Assembly: GCA_945890645.1 (NCBI GenBank)
Contig: CAMDCV010000002.1
Location: 124,001 to 188,000, forward strand
Origin: Akkermansia muciniphila
GTDB taxonomy: Bacteria > Verrucomicrobiota > Verrucomicrobiia > Verrucomicrobiales > Akkermansiaceae
Direction: 5' to 3'
DNA length: 64,000 nucleotides
Position 1 is the stretch's first letter, and each line of letters begins with the position of its first letter. Under the pieces are notes generated by a model. That model did no database searches, was not told the origin of the DNA, and was given only the letters and a program-made list of their open reading frames with translations. The position numbers and the translations under genes were made by a program. Below, in pieces: positions 7,032 through 16,962 of this stretch.

Positions 7032-10000
7032 CCGAATACAAAACCATCGCCGAGACAAACCGCTTCATCGTCCTCGATCGCTACATCAAGGACTCTAAGG
7101 TCTGCGAAAATTACCAGAGCGAGGATGCCTTGGAGCGTGAGTTGGTGATCGACCTTGAAGACTTGGGTTATGTCTTTGAGCGTGAACTAAACTCGCCGGA
7201 GAAACTTCTAGCGAATGTGCGCGTCCAGTTGCAAACGCTGAATAAGGTCCAGTTCACCGAATCCGAATGGTCGCGCTTCGTAGAAACCTATCTGGATCGC
7301 CCGAGCGACAACATCGTGGAAAAGACCCGCAAGATCCATGATGATTACATCCACGATTTCGTTTTTGACGATGGACATATCCAGAACATCTACCTGCTCG
7401 ATAAAAAGAACGTCCTGCGCAACACCTGTCAGGTCATCCGACAGTTCGAGCAAGCAGGCAGCCATGCCAACCGCTACGATGTGACCATCCTCGTCAACGG
7501 CCTGCCGCTGGTGCAGGTGGAGTTGAAAAAGCGCGGTGTAGCGATACGCGAAGCCTTTAACCAAGTTCACCGCTACAGCAAGGAGAGCTTCAACAGTGAG
7601 AATTCATTGTTCAAATACTTGCAGTTGTTCGTCATCTCCAACGGAACGGATACTCGCTATTTCGCCAACACTACGCAGCGGGACAAGAACAGTTTCGATT
7701 TCACGATGCACTGGGCGACTAAGAACAACGCCTTGATCAAGGATTTGAAGGATTTCACCGCGACCTTTTTCGAGAAGAGAACCCTGCTCAAAGTCCTTTT
7801 GCAGTATTCGGTGTTCGATGTGAGCAACACCCTGCTGGTCATGCGCCCTTACCAAATCGCGGCCACCGAGCGCATCCTGCAGAAGATTTTCAGTTCCTAC
7901 ACCACCAAGAACTGGAGCGATTCCGAGAGTGGCGGCTACATTTGGCACACCACGGGATCGGGCAAGACGCTGACCAGCTTCAAGGCCGCACGTTTGGCGA
8001 CCGAGTTGGAGTTTATCGATAAAGTGTTCTTCGTCGTGGATCGCAAGGATCTGGATTACCAGACGATGAAGGAATACCAGCGTTTCTCGCCCGATAGCGT
8101 GAACGGCTCCGACAGCACTGCCGCACTGAAGCGGAATCTGGATAAAGACGATAACAAGATCATCGTCACCACGATCCAGAAGCTCAATAACCTCATGAAA
8201 ACTGAGAGCGCCCTGGCTATCTATGGCAAGCAGGTGGTTTTCATTTTCGATGAGTGCCACCGCAGCCAGTTCGGCGAAGCACAGGCGAACTTGAAAAAGA
8301 AGTTCAAGTGTTTCTACCAGTTCGGCTTCACCGGCACTCCCATCTTTCCCGAGAACGCCAGCGGGGCGGAGACCACCGCCAGCGTGTTCGGCCGTGAGCT
8401 GCATTCCTATGTCATCACCGATGCGATTCGCGATGAAAAGGTGCTCAAGTTCAAGGTGGACTACAACGATGTGCGTCCGCGTTTCAAAGCAGTGGAAAGC
8501 GAACAGGACACAAACAAACTCAACGCAGCGGAGAACCGGCAAGCTCTGCTGCACCCGGATCGGATCAAGGAGATTGCGAATTATGTTCTCAACAACTACC
8601 GCCAAAAGACCCACCGCATGCAAGCGGGCGGCAAGGGCTTCAATGCTATGTTCGCCGTGAGCAGTGTGGATGCGGCAAAACAATACTACGAGACCTTCAA
8701 AAATCTCCAAAAAGATAGTGAGAAGCCGATCAAGGTGGCCACGATCTTTTCCTTCGCCGCCAACGAGGAGCAGGAAGCCATTGGCTCGATCCCCGACGAA
8801 AGTTTCGAGGTTTCCGCCATGGACAGCAGCTCGAAAGAGTTCCTGAGCGCGGCCATCGCTGACTACAATACCTTCTTCAAAACGAACTACGGCGTCGATA
8901 GCAATGGTTTTCAAAACTACTATCGAGACCTGGCGCAGCGGGTGAAGCGGCAGGAAGTGGACTTGCTGATCGTGGTCGGCATGTTCCTCACCGGATTCGA
9001 TGCGCCGACCCTCAACACCTTGTTTGTCGATAAGAACCTGCGCTACCACGGACTGATCCAAGCTTACTCGCGGACGAACCGTATCTACGATGCGACGAAG
9101 ACTTTCGGCAACATTATCACTTTCCGCGATCTGGAGCAGGCGACAATCGATGCGATCACTTTGTTTGGTGATGCCAATACCAAGAACGTGGTCTTGGAGA
9201 AGAGCTACAAGGAATACATGGAAGGCTTTATCGAAATCGCCACCGGTGAAGCACGGAGAGGTTTTGTCGAGGTGGTCGCGGAGTTGAAAAATCGTTTCCC
9301 CGATCCGACAGCCATCGAGAAAGAAGCTGATAAAAAGGCCTTCACCAAACTCTTTGGTGAATATCTGAAGATCGAAAACGCGCTGCAGAACTTCGATGAA
9401 TTCGTTAGCCTGAAAGCCCTTCAGAAAGTTGATCGCGATGATCCAGAAGCCGTCGAATCATTCAAGGCGCAGCGCTATCTGAGCGACGAGGATCTCGATA
9501 AGCTCAAAGCAACGGATGTTCTACCCGAGCGCAAAGTTCAGGATTACCGTTCTACCTACAACGACATCCGCGATTGGCTGCGCAAGGAAAAGAGTGCCAA
9601 GGAAAAGCAGGAGTCCAAGGTGGATTGGGATGACGTCGTGTTTGAGATCGACCTACTCAAGTCCCAAGAGATCAACTTGGATTTCATTCTGGAACTGATC
9701 TTCGAGAAGAACCAAAAGGTCAAAGACAAGGGCGCCTTGATTGAAGACGTGCGCCGCGTGATCCGCGCCAGCCTCGGCAACCGCGCCAAGGAAAGTCTCG
9801 TAGTGGATTTCATCAACCAAGCCGATCTGGACCAGTTCAACGACAAGACAAGTGTCATCGAAGCTTTCTTTGCCTATGCCCAGACAGAACAAAAGCGAGA
9901 AGCCGAGACGATCATCCAAGCCGAAAGTCTCAACGAAGAAGCCGCTAAACGTTATTTTTTAACTTCGCTCAAGCGAGAATACGCCAGCGATAACGGCACA

Positions 10001-10126
10001 GAACTGAACGGCATTCTCCCCAAAATGAGTCCACTGAATCCCAAGTATCTAACGATGAAGCAAAGTGTCTTCCAGAAGATCGCAGCTTTTGTTGAAAAGT
10101 TCAAAGGCGTGGGAGGAGGAATTTGA
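7028..10126 (+). CDS. hsdR: Type I restriction enzyme R subunit (HsdR)
   Basis: A 1032-residue translocating endonuclease subunit of normal length. The N-terminal nuclease domain (about 1-270) has the PD-ExK-type [11 protein letters not shown] near residue 160. The SF2 motor follows: TTGSGKT near residue 311, [10 protein letters not shown] near residue 410, FTGTP near 435, and the late motif [10 protein letters not shown] near 680. HsdR needs HsdM and HsdS for site recognition and modification; neither is in the window, and they presumably lie on the other side of the Mu-like insertion. The frame is intact, but expression may be impaired because the operon is interrupted upstream. The opposite-strand 485-aa ORF is a shadow. 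Confidence 0.95.
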   Translation: MTEYKTIAETNRFIVLDRYIKDSKVCENYQSEDALERELVIDLEDLGYVFERELNSPEKLLANVRVQLQTLNKVQFTESEWSRFVETYLDRPSDNIVEKTRKIHDDYIHDFVFDDGHIQNIYLLDKKNVLRNTCQVIRQFEQAGSHANRYDVTILVNGLPLVQVELKKRGVAIREAFNQVHRYSKESFNSENSLFKYLQLFVISNGTDTRYFANTTQRDKNSFDFTMHWATKNNALIKDLKDFTATFFEKRTLLKVLLQYSVFDVSNTLLVMRPYQIAATERILQKIFSSYTTKNWSDSESGGYIWHTTGSGKTLTSFKAARLATELEFIDKVFFVVDRKDLDYQTMKEYQRFSPDSVNGSDSTAALKRNLDKDDNKIIVTTIQKLNNLMKTESALAIYGKQVVFIFDECHRSQFGEAQANLKKKFKCFYQFGFTGTPIFPENASGAETTASVFGRELHSYVITDAIRDEKVLKFKVDYNDVRPRFKAVESEQDTNKLNAAENRQALLHPDRIKEIANYVLNNYRQKTHRMQAGGKGFNAMFAVSSVDAAKQYYETFKNLQKDSEKPIKVATIFSFAANEEQEAIGSIPDESFEVSAMDSSSKEFLSAAIADYNTFFKTNYGVDSNGFQNYYRDLAQRVKRQEVDLLIVVGMFLTGFDAPTLNTLFVDKNLRYHGLIQAYSRTNRIYDATKTFGNIITFRDLEQATIDAITLFGDANTKNVVLEKSYKEYMEGFIEIATGEARRGFVEVVAELKNRFPDPTAIEKEADKKAFTKLFGEYLKIENALQNFDEFVSLKALQKVDRDDPEAVESFKAQRYLSDEDLDKLKATDVLPERKVQDYRSTYNDIRDWLRKEKSAKEKQESKVDWDDVVFEIDLLKSQEINLDFILELIFEKNQKVKDKGALIEDVRRVIRASLGNRAKESLVVDFINQADLDQFNDKTSVIEAFFAYAQTEQKREAETIIQAESLNEEAAKRYFLTSLKREYASDNGTELNGILPKMSPLNPKYLTMKQSVFQKIAAFVEKFKGVGGGI

Positions 10127-10172
10127 GAATCGTTTCATGAATGGCGTGAACAATGGCATTTGCGTAAATCAA

Positions 10173-12389
10173 TCACGTGAAATTGATCGCATCCATGTCG
10201 AAGGTGGCGATGACGTCTTCGGGGAGAGGGGTGCGTGCGAGCACGGCTTGGACGTGATTGGTAAGTGGGCGTGCTTGGGGGCAGCGGAGGGTGATTTGGA
10301 AACGGAATTGGCCGTGCGAACGCACGAGCGGACTCGGCAGTGGTTCGCTGATGTTCATGTGCGGGGGCATGTTTTCGAGCAATCGACGATGGAGCGTTTG
10401 CAGTGTGAACTCGGCGCGACGTTCATGCGTGGATCGCACGGTCAACACGGCGCAGCGGCCGAAGGGCGGGAACTGAAATTCGCGACGAAACTCCAACTCT
10501 TGTTCGCTGAAACCATCGAAGTCATGGCGTCGGGCAAACTGGATAGCGGGCGCATGGGGGGTGCTGGTTTGCACGATGACTTCACCTTCCAATTCCCCGC
10601 GACCCGCACGGCCAGCGACTTGGGTGATCAATTGGAAGGTGCGTTCGGAGGCGCGGAAATCGGGCACGTGCAGGCCGATGTCGGCATTCAAAATACCGAC
10701 CAGCGTGACGTTGGGGAAATGCAGACCTTTGGCGATCATTTGTGTGCCGATGAGCACATCGAGCTTTTTCGCTTTGAAGGCGTTGAGCATGTCGCGCAGG
10801 GTGTTTTTTTTGCGCATGGCATCGGCATCGATGCGGGCAACGCGCGCTTTCGGAATGAGTTTTGCGAGCACTTCTTCGACCTTTTGCGTGCCGAATCCTT
10901 GCAGCGCGATGGCCGGGTCTTTGCACTCCGGGCACTTGCGGGGAACAATCGATTGATAGCCGCAGATGTGGCACATGAGTCGTTCGTCGGTGCGGTGATA
11001 GGTGAGTGCGATGGCGCAGTGCGGGCACTGGCAGGCTTGACCGCAGGCAGGACATTGCAGTGAGCGCGCGAAGCCGCGACGATTGAGAAAGAGGATAGCT
11101 TGCTCGCCGCGTTCGAGTCGTAGTTCAAGAGCTTGGCGGAGTTTATCGGAAAAAATGGTGTTGCTGCTTTTTTGTTTCTGTTGCTCCAGTCGCATGTCGA
11201 TCACTCGCACCAGTGGCATCGAGTGCGAGTCGGCGCGTTGATTGAGTCGCTGCAATAAATACTTGCCCTCTTGGCAGTGGTGAAATGTTTCCAACGAGGG
11301 TGTGGCCGAGCCTAACACAATCGCACATTTTTCGATGTGAGCGCGCAGCACGGCGACATCACGACCGTGGTATCGCGGGGTGGTGTCTTGCTTGTAAGAA
11401 TTGTCATGTTCTTCATCGACGAGGATCAGCCCGAGATCGGGTAGGGGAGCGAACACGGCAGATCGCGCGCCGATGACGATGCGCGCCTCACCATTGCGGA
11501 TGCGATGCCATTCATCAAAGCGCTCGCCTTGGGATAAGTGCGAATGCAGCACGGCTACTTGATCATTGAGCGCGGCGAAACGGGCTTTGAAACGTCGCAC
11601 GGTTTGCGGCGTGAGAGAAATTTCCGGCACCAGCACGAGCACGGTTTTTTTCTGATCGAGGGCGTAACGTGCCGCTTGTAGATATACTTCGGTTTTTCCC
11701 GAACCTGTGACACCTAACAAGAGTAAAGGCTTGCCCGGTTCGTCGATCAATCCGCAGGCGACGGTGAGGGCTTGTTGTTGTTCGGGATTGAGCGTGAGCG
11801 GTTGCGACTCGATGACTTGCTCTTGCAAATCTGCATCGGGCTCCCGTCGGATCGCTTCTTCGTGCACTGCGACCAGTCCGGTTTTTTCCAAGGCTTTCAC
11901 TGAGGCACTGGCGCCTTTGCCGAGTTCGGCCAAAAGAATTTTGTGATCCGATTCTTTCAGCAAGCGGGTAAGAATGAGTTGCTGCTTCGGCGCTTTTTTA
12001 CCGAGCGATTGCAGGATCTCAGGTGTTGGAGTTTTCAGCAACTGCACCATCTTTTGCGACTTCGCATTGTGGTCTTCGGATCTGACCGATTCGGGCAACA
12101 AAGAACGCATGACCGACTCCATGCTCGAGCCGTAATAGTTGGCAATCCAGCGGGCTAACTCTAACAACTCGGTCGTCAACAAGGGCTCGGGGTCGATCAA
12201 TGAGGTGAGAGGACGGGTCGCAAAACCAAGATCCTCAGCTTCGGCAATTGAGAGAACGGTGCCGGTGGCATCGCGATTGCGCAGTGGCACGCGCACACGG
12301 CATCCCGGGCGAACCTTTAGGTCGTCAGGGAAGGAGTAATCGAAGACCAGTTCGGACGGTCCATCGATCAATACACGGGCATTGGGCAC
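10173..12389 (-). CDS. priA: Primosomal protein N' / replication restart helicase PriA
   Basis: PriA reloads the replisome at stalled forks. The helicase core shows GVTGSGKTEVY (Walker A), LVDEEHDN (motif II) and the late motif VAGRAGRG. Between them are eight zinc-binding cysteines in four pairs (CPAC, CPHC, CHIC, CPEC). The track ORF starts at 12608, but its first 73 residues lie largely within the upstream gene. The in-frame GTG at 12389 gives 738 residues, matching the family length (732 in E. coli), and begins with the expected VLIDGPSELVFDYS; no in-frame ATG exists nearby. The gene lies 38 bp behind the glycosyltransferase gene on the same strand and converges on hsdR. Confidence 0.92.
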   Translation of the reverse strand: MPNARVLIDGPSELVFDYSFPDDLKVRPGCRVRVPLRNRDATGTVLSIAEAEDLGFATRPLTSLIDPEPLLTTELLELARWIANYYGSSMESVMRSLLPESVRSEDHNAKSQKMVQLLKTPTPEILQSLGKKAPKQQLILTRLLKESDHKILLAELGKGASASVKALEKTGLVAVHEEAIRREPDADLQEQVIESQPLTLNPEQQQALTVACGLIDEPGKPLLLLGVTGSGKTEVYLQAARYALDQKKTVLVLVPEISLTPQTVRRFKARFAALNDQVAVLHSHLSQGERFDEWHRIRNGEARIVIGARSAVFAPLPDLGLILVDEEHDNSYKQDTTPRYHGRDVAVLRAHIEKCAIVLGSATPSLETFHHCQEGKYLLQRLNQRADSHSMPLVRVIDMRLEQQKQKSSNTIFSDKLRQALELRLERGEQAILFLNRRGFARSLQCPACGQACQCPHCAIALTYHRTDERLMCHICGYQSIVPRKCPECKDPAIALQGFGTQKVEEVLAKLIPKARVARIDADAMRKKNTLRDMLNAFKAKKLDVLIGTQMIAKGLHFPNVTLVGILNADIGLHVPDFRASERTFQLITQVAGRAGRGELEGEVIVQTSTPHAPAIQFARRHDFDGFSEQELEFRREFQFPPFGRCAVLTVRSTHERRAEFTLQTLHRRLLENMPPHMNISEPLPSPLVRSHGQFRFQITLRCPQARPLTNHVQAVLARTPLPEDVIATFDMDAINFT

Positions 12390-12427
12390 GGGCCGACTGT
12401 AGTTGTGGGGCTGACATGCGGCAAGAA

Positions 12428-13672
12428 TTATGCGGAAAAAGACCGTCGGATCGACTCGGCATCGAGATAGGAAATTGCACTCTCTGGGGCTTCCTGCAAG
12501 TTCTGCGCGATAAGTGAAATACTTTCGCCGTGACGCTTCGGGTGAAAGGGATCGAGTAGGGAAATTGGTAGCGGCTGATGTGTGGGCGAGAGTGCTTCTA
12601 GCAACCACTGACGCGCATCGATGAGCCTGTTTCTTAGAAGGACCTGTATGAACTCTGGGTGAGATCGAGAATGTTCGAGGAGTCTTGTTTTTTCGGCGGT
12701 CGTTTGTTTCGCAAAATCAATACCATCAACAAAAATTCCTTCGTAAAGAAACGGATGTACGATACCAGCGTCGGCGAGATTTTCCTGAATGTGTGGGATC
12801 GCCCGACCGATCAATGGCCTTTGCCAGGCAATCGATTCGAGAAATGCCATGCCGAAGCCTTCTTTTGTCGAAGTCGTAATCAGATGTGTGGCCTCTGCAA
12901 CGCATTCTTCGAGTGAGGGTGCGGGATGCTTTTCCGCAATCGCCCATTCGAAGGGCAGTGCTAGATCATTCGCGATTTGTTGCCAGTGTCCATACTCTTC
13001 TTGATAGCGCGATTGCCCTGGTCCGAGCGTGGTGGCAAATGTCGTACCCGCAGGTCCAATAGCCGCTAAAAGAAGCATTTCACCGATGTTCTTCCTTGTG
13101 ATGGCTCGGGTCGGATAGAGCAGACGAGGATGTTCATGAACGCTAAGGGGAAGAGGATGTGGCGATACTGGATTTCCTAAGATTGTGACTTGCGATTCTG
13201 ATAATCCGGCACGAAATAGAACATCGCGGTCGCGACGATTTAGCACAACATAATGTACGCGTGCGCCAGTGGGAAACCAAGGCGGACCCTGCGAGAGGCG
13301 CTGTAGATTTTCCGGTCTGCCATCTTCCGCGAAATCGTGGATGTGAAGAATCAGTCGCTCTTGCGCGAGCGCGAGTTGCTCTACCAAGGCGGACATTTCC
13401 GGGTGGCATCCGAGCATGGGGTTGTGGATGTGCCAGATCAACGGTCGAGGCAGGTCCTGCACAGTTGCCCAAAGATCCTTTACCGAAAATGGAGCTTTGC
13501 TGGCATAATCCAGCCAAGGAATTTCCCGATGCTCTCCAGTTAGCGAAGAGGCCGGGCCGGCAGTGATCGTGAAAAAAGGGATGCCACGCCGCGAAAACTC
13601 CTCCGCCTCGCATTGCAGTACACGTGTCACACCGCCTGGTCGCAGATGGTAATGAACAAATAGATGCGTCAT
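12428..13672 (-). CDS. GT4-like glycosyltransferase
   Basis: A 414-residue cytoplasmic enzyme from the ATG at 13672 (the track extends further upstream into the divergent gene). The N-terminal domain starts HLFVHYHLRPGGVTRVL, the glycine-rich acceptor loop typical of GT-B enzymes. The C-terminal donor site has EGFGMAFLES near residue 315, the E-x(7)-E pattern of GT4 enzymes that binds the nucleotide-sugar. The substrate is unknown. It is probably cotranscribed with priA and is divergent from the TPR/beta-helix gene across 71 bp. Confidence 0.75.
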   Translation of the reverse strand: MTHLFVHYHLRPGGVTRVLQCEAEEFSRRGIPFFTITAGPASSLTGEHREIPWLDYASKAPFSVKDLWATVQDLPRPLIWHIHNPMLGCHPEMSALVEQLALAQERLILHIHDFAEDGRPENLQRLSQGPPWFPTGARVHYVVLNRRDRDVLFRAGLSESQVTILGNPVSPHPLPLSVHEHPRLLYPTRAITRKNIGEMLLLAAIGPAGTTFATTLGPGQSRYQEEYGHWQQIANDLALPFEWAIAEKHPAPSLEECVAEATHLITTSTKEGFGMAFLESIAWQRPLIGRAIPHIQENLADAGIVHPFLYEGIFVDGIDFAKQTTAEKTRLLEHSRSHPEFIQVLLRNRLIDARQWLLEALSPTHQPLPISLLDPFHPKRHGESISLIAQNLQEAPESAISYLDAESIRRSFSA

Positions 13673-13743
13673 GGTGGTAGCGGAGGAAATTTTTTCGATT
13701 TCGGATTGGTAGCGGGTCGCGATCTTGCTACGAATTCTGTCGC

Positions 13744-15636
13744 ATGGACGCGGAGCAGGCAAGAAGAGTCTTGGGATTGCAATCAGACGACGATTGGACT
13801 CTGCATGAAGCTGCATTTCTAGCGACTCGTCAACATATGGCGGAGCTCGTGCGACAGTCGCCCACCGATGCGATGGCACAGCGATACCAAGACGGATTGA
13901 TGGAGTTCGATCGTGCCCTCGCTTTTTTCCGTGAGCAGAATCACAGTGCCCCTGATCGGATTAGTGTCGAACCCAAGAAAAAAACGTTCGACTTCGAAGT
14001 TGAAGACTTAACGATGCCTGCACCACGGCCTCGACGCACAGGATGGTTATTTTTATCTGTTTTCATGATCATCGGTATCGCATTTGCGGGGCTTTACGAG
14101 TGGCAGCGACAGCAAGAAGCGCAACGTCAAATGCAAGTCGCCCAGTGGGAAGGGGAAGCCGCCGATCATTTGTCGAAACGGCGTTGGCAAGATGCGCTAG
14201 CAGTCTATCAGAAAATTGAAGTGCTGGAAGGTAATAGCAACATCGCGATAAAAGGTCGTCGCAGTATTGAGGCGGGCATGGTCGAGGAGCAGGAGCAGTA
14301 CCTCGGCTATTGGTCTGGCGCGGCCATCGCAGCGTCGGAAGCTAGCCAATGGGCGGAAGCCTCCGCCGCCATTGCGAAGGTGTTAGAGATGCAACCGCGT
14401 CATGAGGAAATGATCGCACTTGCGGAAAAAGTGCAAACCATGGAAACCGCCAAGCTGCGTCAGCAATGGAGAGACCACGCGCTGGCGGCCATGGACCAAC
14501 GTCAATGGGCCGCGGCATTGCCCTGGATTCAAAAAATGGTAGAGGCTGAACCGCAATCCGAAACCGCACTTGCCTGGAAAGTTACGGCTGAACTAGGTAT
14601 TAAAACCGAGATCGAGAACAAACGGGAAGCGACTCAGCTTTATCAGCAAGCGCTTGCCTTAGATCAAGGTGTTTACAATCCGCAATTACTCGACCGCATT
14701 GATCGGGCGAAAAAGCTCGCACCGGACGATTCCTCCATCCTCGCGCTATATGAAAAAGTCGCAAGTTACGGTCGCACCATCCGTGTCCCACAGGAATTTC
14801 CCGATCTTCAAAAGGCACTCGATGGCGCGCGTGATCACGACCGTGTGGTTCTCGAACCGGGCACATACGTGGGCTCTTTTTCTATCAAAGCCGCAGTGAT
14901 TCTCGAAGCGGCCTCTGGCGAAGTAATCCTATCTTGTGCCGCCGAGTCCGGTCCCGCGCTGACGATCCACAAAGTCGCGCAAGGAGCAAAAATTTCAGGG
15001 CTGCAATTTCACCACACGACTTTACTCGCTGATGCTGAGCGTTATTCGACCGTCCTCGTCTCCGGTGCGAAAGCTTCCTTTGATCGATGTCGATTTTATC
15101 GTGCTGCCGGGCATGGTATGGCCGTGATCCAAGGTGGTGATGTAAGTGTCGATCAATGTCGCTTCGAAGAAAATGGATGGGACGGCATTTCTGTGCAGGA
15201 CGCGCAGAGCCATGCGCAGATCCGCAATAGTGTATTCGTAGGAAATATCCATCACGGCATTGAGGTCTGGAATCAGGCGGCAGCAGTGGTGGAGAGTAAC
15301 CGCTGTGCTGACAACTGCCTGAACGGCATCTTGATCGATACCACCGCTGTCGTAACGGTGCAAACGAATCAGCTCAATGGAAATCGAGAATATGGGATAT
15401 TCATTCGCACTGCCAGTGGTGGATCAGTAGCAGGAAATCGTATAGCTAATAATCTGTTAGGTGGCATGGCTATCGCTCCATCAGCGAAAGCAGTATCGTG
15501 TCAGCAAAATGTCTTTGGTAAAAACGAGGGTGCTGCACTCCTGCTCGGTAAAGGACTTTTTTCATCATCCTTTAGTAAAAATCAATTTCCTGGTTTGATC
15601 GAAAAGTCCGTTGTGACCGATGTGCCGATGGAATAA
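13744..15636 (+). CDS. Membrane-anchored TPR and right-handed beta-helix protein
   Basis: A 630-residue protein in three parts. Residues 1-95 are cytoplasmic and helical. One membrane span (WLFLSVFMIIGIAFAGLYEW) lies at about 101-120. Outside it are TPR-like helical repeats (about 130-340), with recurring W/A/L patterns such as RWQDALAVYQKIEVLEG. Residues 345-630 form a pectate-lyase/NosD-like beta-helix, with repeated coils such as NSVFVGNIHHGIEVWNQA and the opening PQEFPDLQKALDGARDHD. Such proteins usually bind or trim polysaccharides at the cell surface. No catalytic residues can be assigned. Confidence 0.7.
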   Translation: MDAEQARRVLGLQSDDDWTLHEAAFLATRQHMAELVRQSPTDAMAQRYQDGLMEFDRALAFFREQNHSAPDRISVEPKKKTFDFEVEDLTMPAPRPRRTGWLFLSVFMIIGIAFAGLYEWQRQQEAQRQMQVAQWEGEAADHLSKRRWQDALAVYQKIEVLEGNSNIAIKGRRSIEAGMVEEQEQYLGYWSGAAIAASEASQWAEASAAIAKVLEMQPRHEEMIALAEKVQTMETAKLRQQWRDHALAAMDQRQWAAALPWIQKMVEAEPQSETALAWKVTAELGIKTEIENKREATQLYQQALALDQGVYNPQLLDRIDRAKKLAPDDSSILALYEKVASYGRTIRVPQEFPDLQKALDGARDHDRVVLEPGTYVGSFSIKAAVILEAASGEVILSCAAESGPALTIHKVAQGAKISGLQFHHTTLLADAERYSTVLVSGAKASFDRCRFYRAAGHGMAVIQGGDVSVDQCRFEENGWDGISVQDAQSHAQIRNSVFVGNIHHGIEVWNQAAAVVESNRCADNCLNGILIDTTAVVTVQTNQLNGNREYGIFIRTASGGSVAGNRIANNLLGGMAIAPSAKAVSCQQNVFGKNEGAALLLGKGLFSSSFSKNQFPGLIEKSVVTDVPME

Positions 15637-15687
15637 TGATCACTCATTTGAAACTTCGTCCCTTGGATTCGCGTAGCAATTTTTACT

Positions 15688-16956
15688 ATGGAAAAACTTT
15701 CACGTCGAAATGCGCTCAAGACTTTAGCGGCCTATGCAACCATCCAAATCGTGCCGGGAAGCGTGTTGGGCTTGGGCGGTCAAACAGCACCATCGAATCA
15801 GTTGACGCGCGGCATCATCGGATGCGGGGGGATTTCCTCCAGTCACCTCGATATGCCCGGAAAATTATTGGCTCTATGCGATGTGGATCAAAATCATCTC
15901 GCCAAGCGCATGAAAGATGCCAAGGCCGATCAAATGGGCATTACTGGTTATGCCGATTTCCGTGAAATGTTGACTCGTAAGGATATCGATATCATCCATA
16001 TCGCCACGCCGCCGCATTGGCACGCATTGATGGCGATTGAAGCGGCAAAGGCCGGCAAAGATGTGTGGTGTGAAAAGCCCATGAGTCGTAGCATTGGCGA
16101 GGGATTGGCCATGGTCAAAGCTGTCGAAAAACACAATCGCATGTTTCGCTTGAATACGTGGTTTCGTTTCGAGGATAATTTTTACGGCATGGGAGTGCCG
16201 GTCAAGCAGCTCAAAAAAGCCGCGATGAATGACCTACTTGGTTGGCCATTAAAAGTGACGGTTTCAGGCGTGACAGGATTCGATTGGAAATTCCAGTGGG
16301 TCGGTAAAACCAATTTGCCTGTGCAGCCCGTTCCCAAAGAATTGAATTACGACATGTGGCTCGGTCCTGCGCCGATGAAGCCATACAATAAGCATCGCAC
16401 GCACGGGACTTTCCGTGGCTATTGGGATTATGATGGGGGCGGCTTAGGCGATATGGGACAACACTATCTCGATCCCGTGCAATACCTCCTCAACAAAGAC
16501 GACCAGGCTCCCCTATCTGTCGAGATCGATGCTGATCCCCAAGACTCTGATGCCATTGGCACTTGGCGTCGCATCGAGTTCACGTATGCGGATGGCTGCA
16601 AAATCATTCTAGACGGGCAAAACAAAGACAAAGATGCCGCCTACATTGAGGGGCCCAAAGGGAAAATCTACAGAGGCTTTCGCAGCGACATTCCCGATCT
16701 TGAAAAGAAACTCGCCGCGCTGCCTGATCCTCCTGAGCAGATTGTCGATTTCCATGAATCAGTACGCACACGCAAAAAATTTGCTCTCAATGAACAAAAT
16801 GGTTTTTGGTCATGCACTCTCGTGAATATGGGAGTGACGGCTCATCGACTCAACAAAAGCCTGAAGTTTGATGGGAAAACGATGCAATTCGACATTCCTG
16901 AAGCGAACGCACTGATTCATCAGACTATGCGCGGACCATGGAAGATCGATGTGTGA
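15688..16956 (+). CDS. Tat-exported Gfo/Idh/MocA family oxidoreductase
   Basis: A 422-residue protein beginning with a twin-arginine signal (SRRNALKTLAAYATIQIVPGS), so it is likely folded with its cofactor and exported. The Rossmann start is GIIGCGGISSSHL. The family's EKPMSRS motif (catalytic-lysine EKP) is near residue 125. DYDGGGLGDMGQHYLDP matches the C-terminal domain's conserved GGG-x-x-x-D-x-x-x-H block. Exported paralogues are abundant in Verrucomicrobiota and Planctomycetota; their substrates are mostly unknown sugars. It is nearly convergent with the PBP gene (7 bp apart). Confidence 0.88.
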   Translation: MEKLSRRNALKTLAAYATIQIVPGSVLGLGGQTAPSNQLTRGIIGCGGISSSHLDMPGKLLALCDVDQNHLAKRMKDAKADQMGITGYADFREMLTRKDIDIIHIATPPHWHALMAIEAAKAGKDVWCEKPMSRSIGEGLAMVKAVEKHNRMFRLNTWFRFEDNFYGMGVPVKQLKKAAMNDLLGWPLKVTVSGVTGFDWKFQWVGKTNLPVQPVPKELNYDMWLGPAPMKPYNKHRTHGTFRGYWDYDGGGLGDMGQHYLDPVQYLLNKDDQAPLSVEIDADPQDSDAIGTWRRIEFTYADGCKIILDGQNKDKDAAYIEGPKGKIYRGFRSDIPDLEKKLAALPDPPEQIVDFHESVRTRKKFALNEQNGFWSCTLVNMGVTAHRLNKSLKFDGKTMQFDIPEANALIHQTMRGPWKIDV

Positions 16957-16962
16957 ATTGCT

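Noticed and set aside
7604-9061. 485-residue ORF on the minus strand
   Set aside because: Lies wholly inside hsdR in the opposite direction, with no recognisable domain; a shadow of the hsdR codon pattern.
10065-11063. 332-residue ORF on the plus strand
   Set aside because: Antisense shadow of priA; hsdR ends inside its start and no family-like motif appears.
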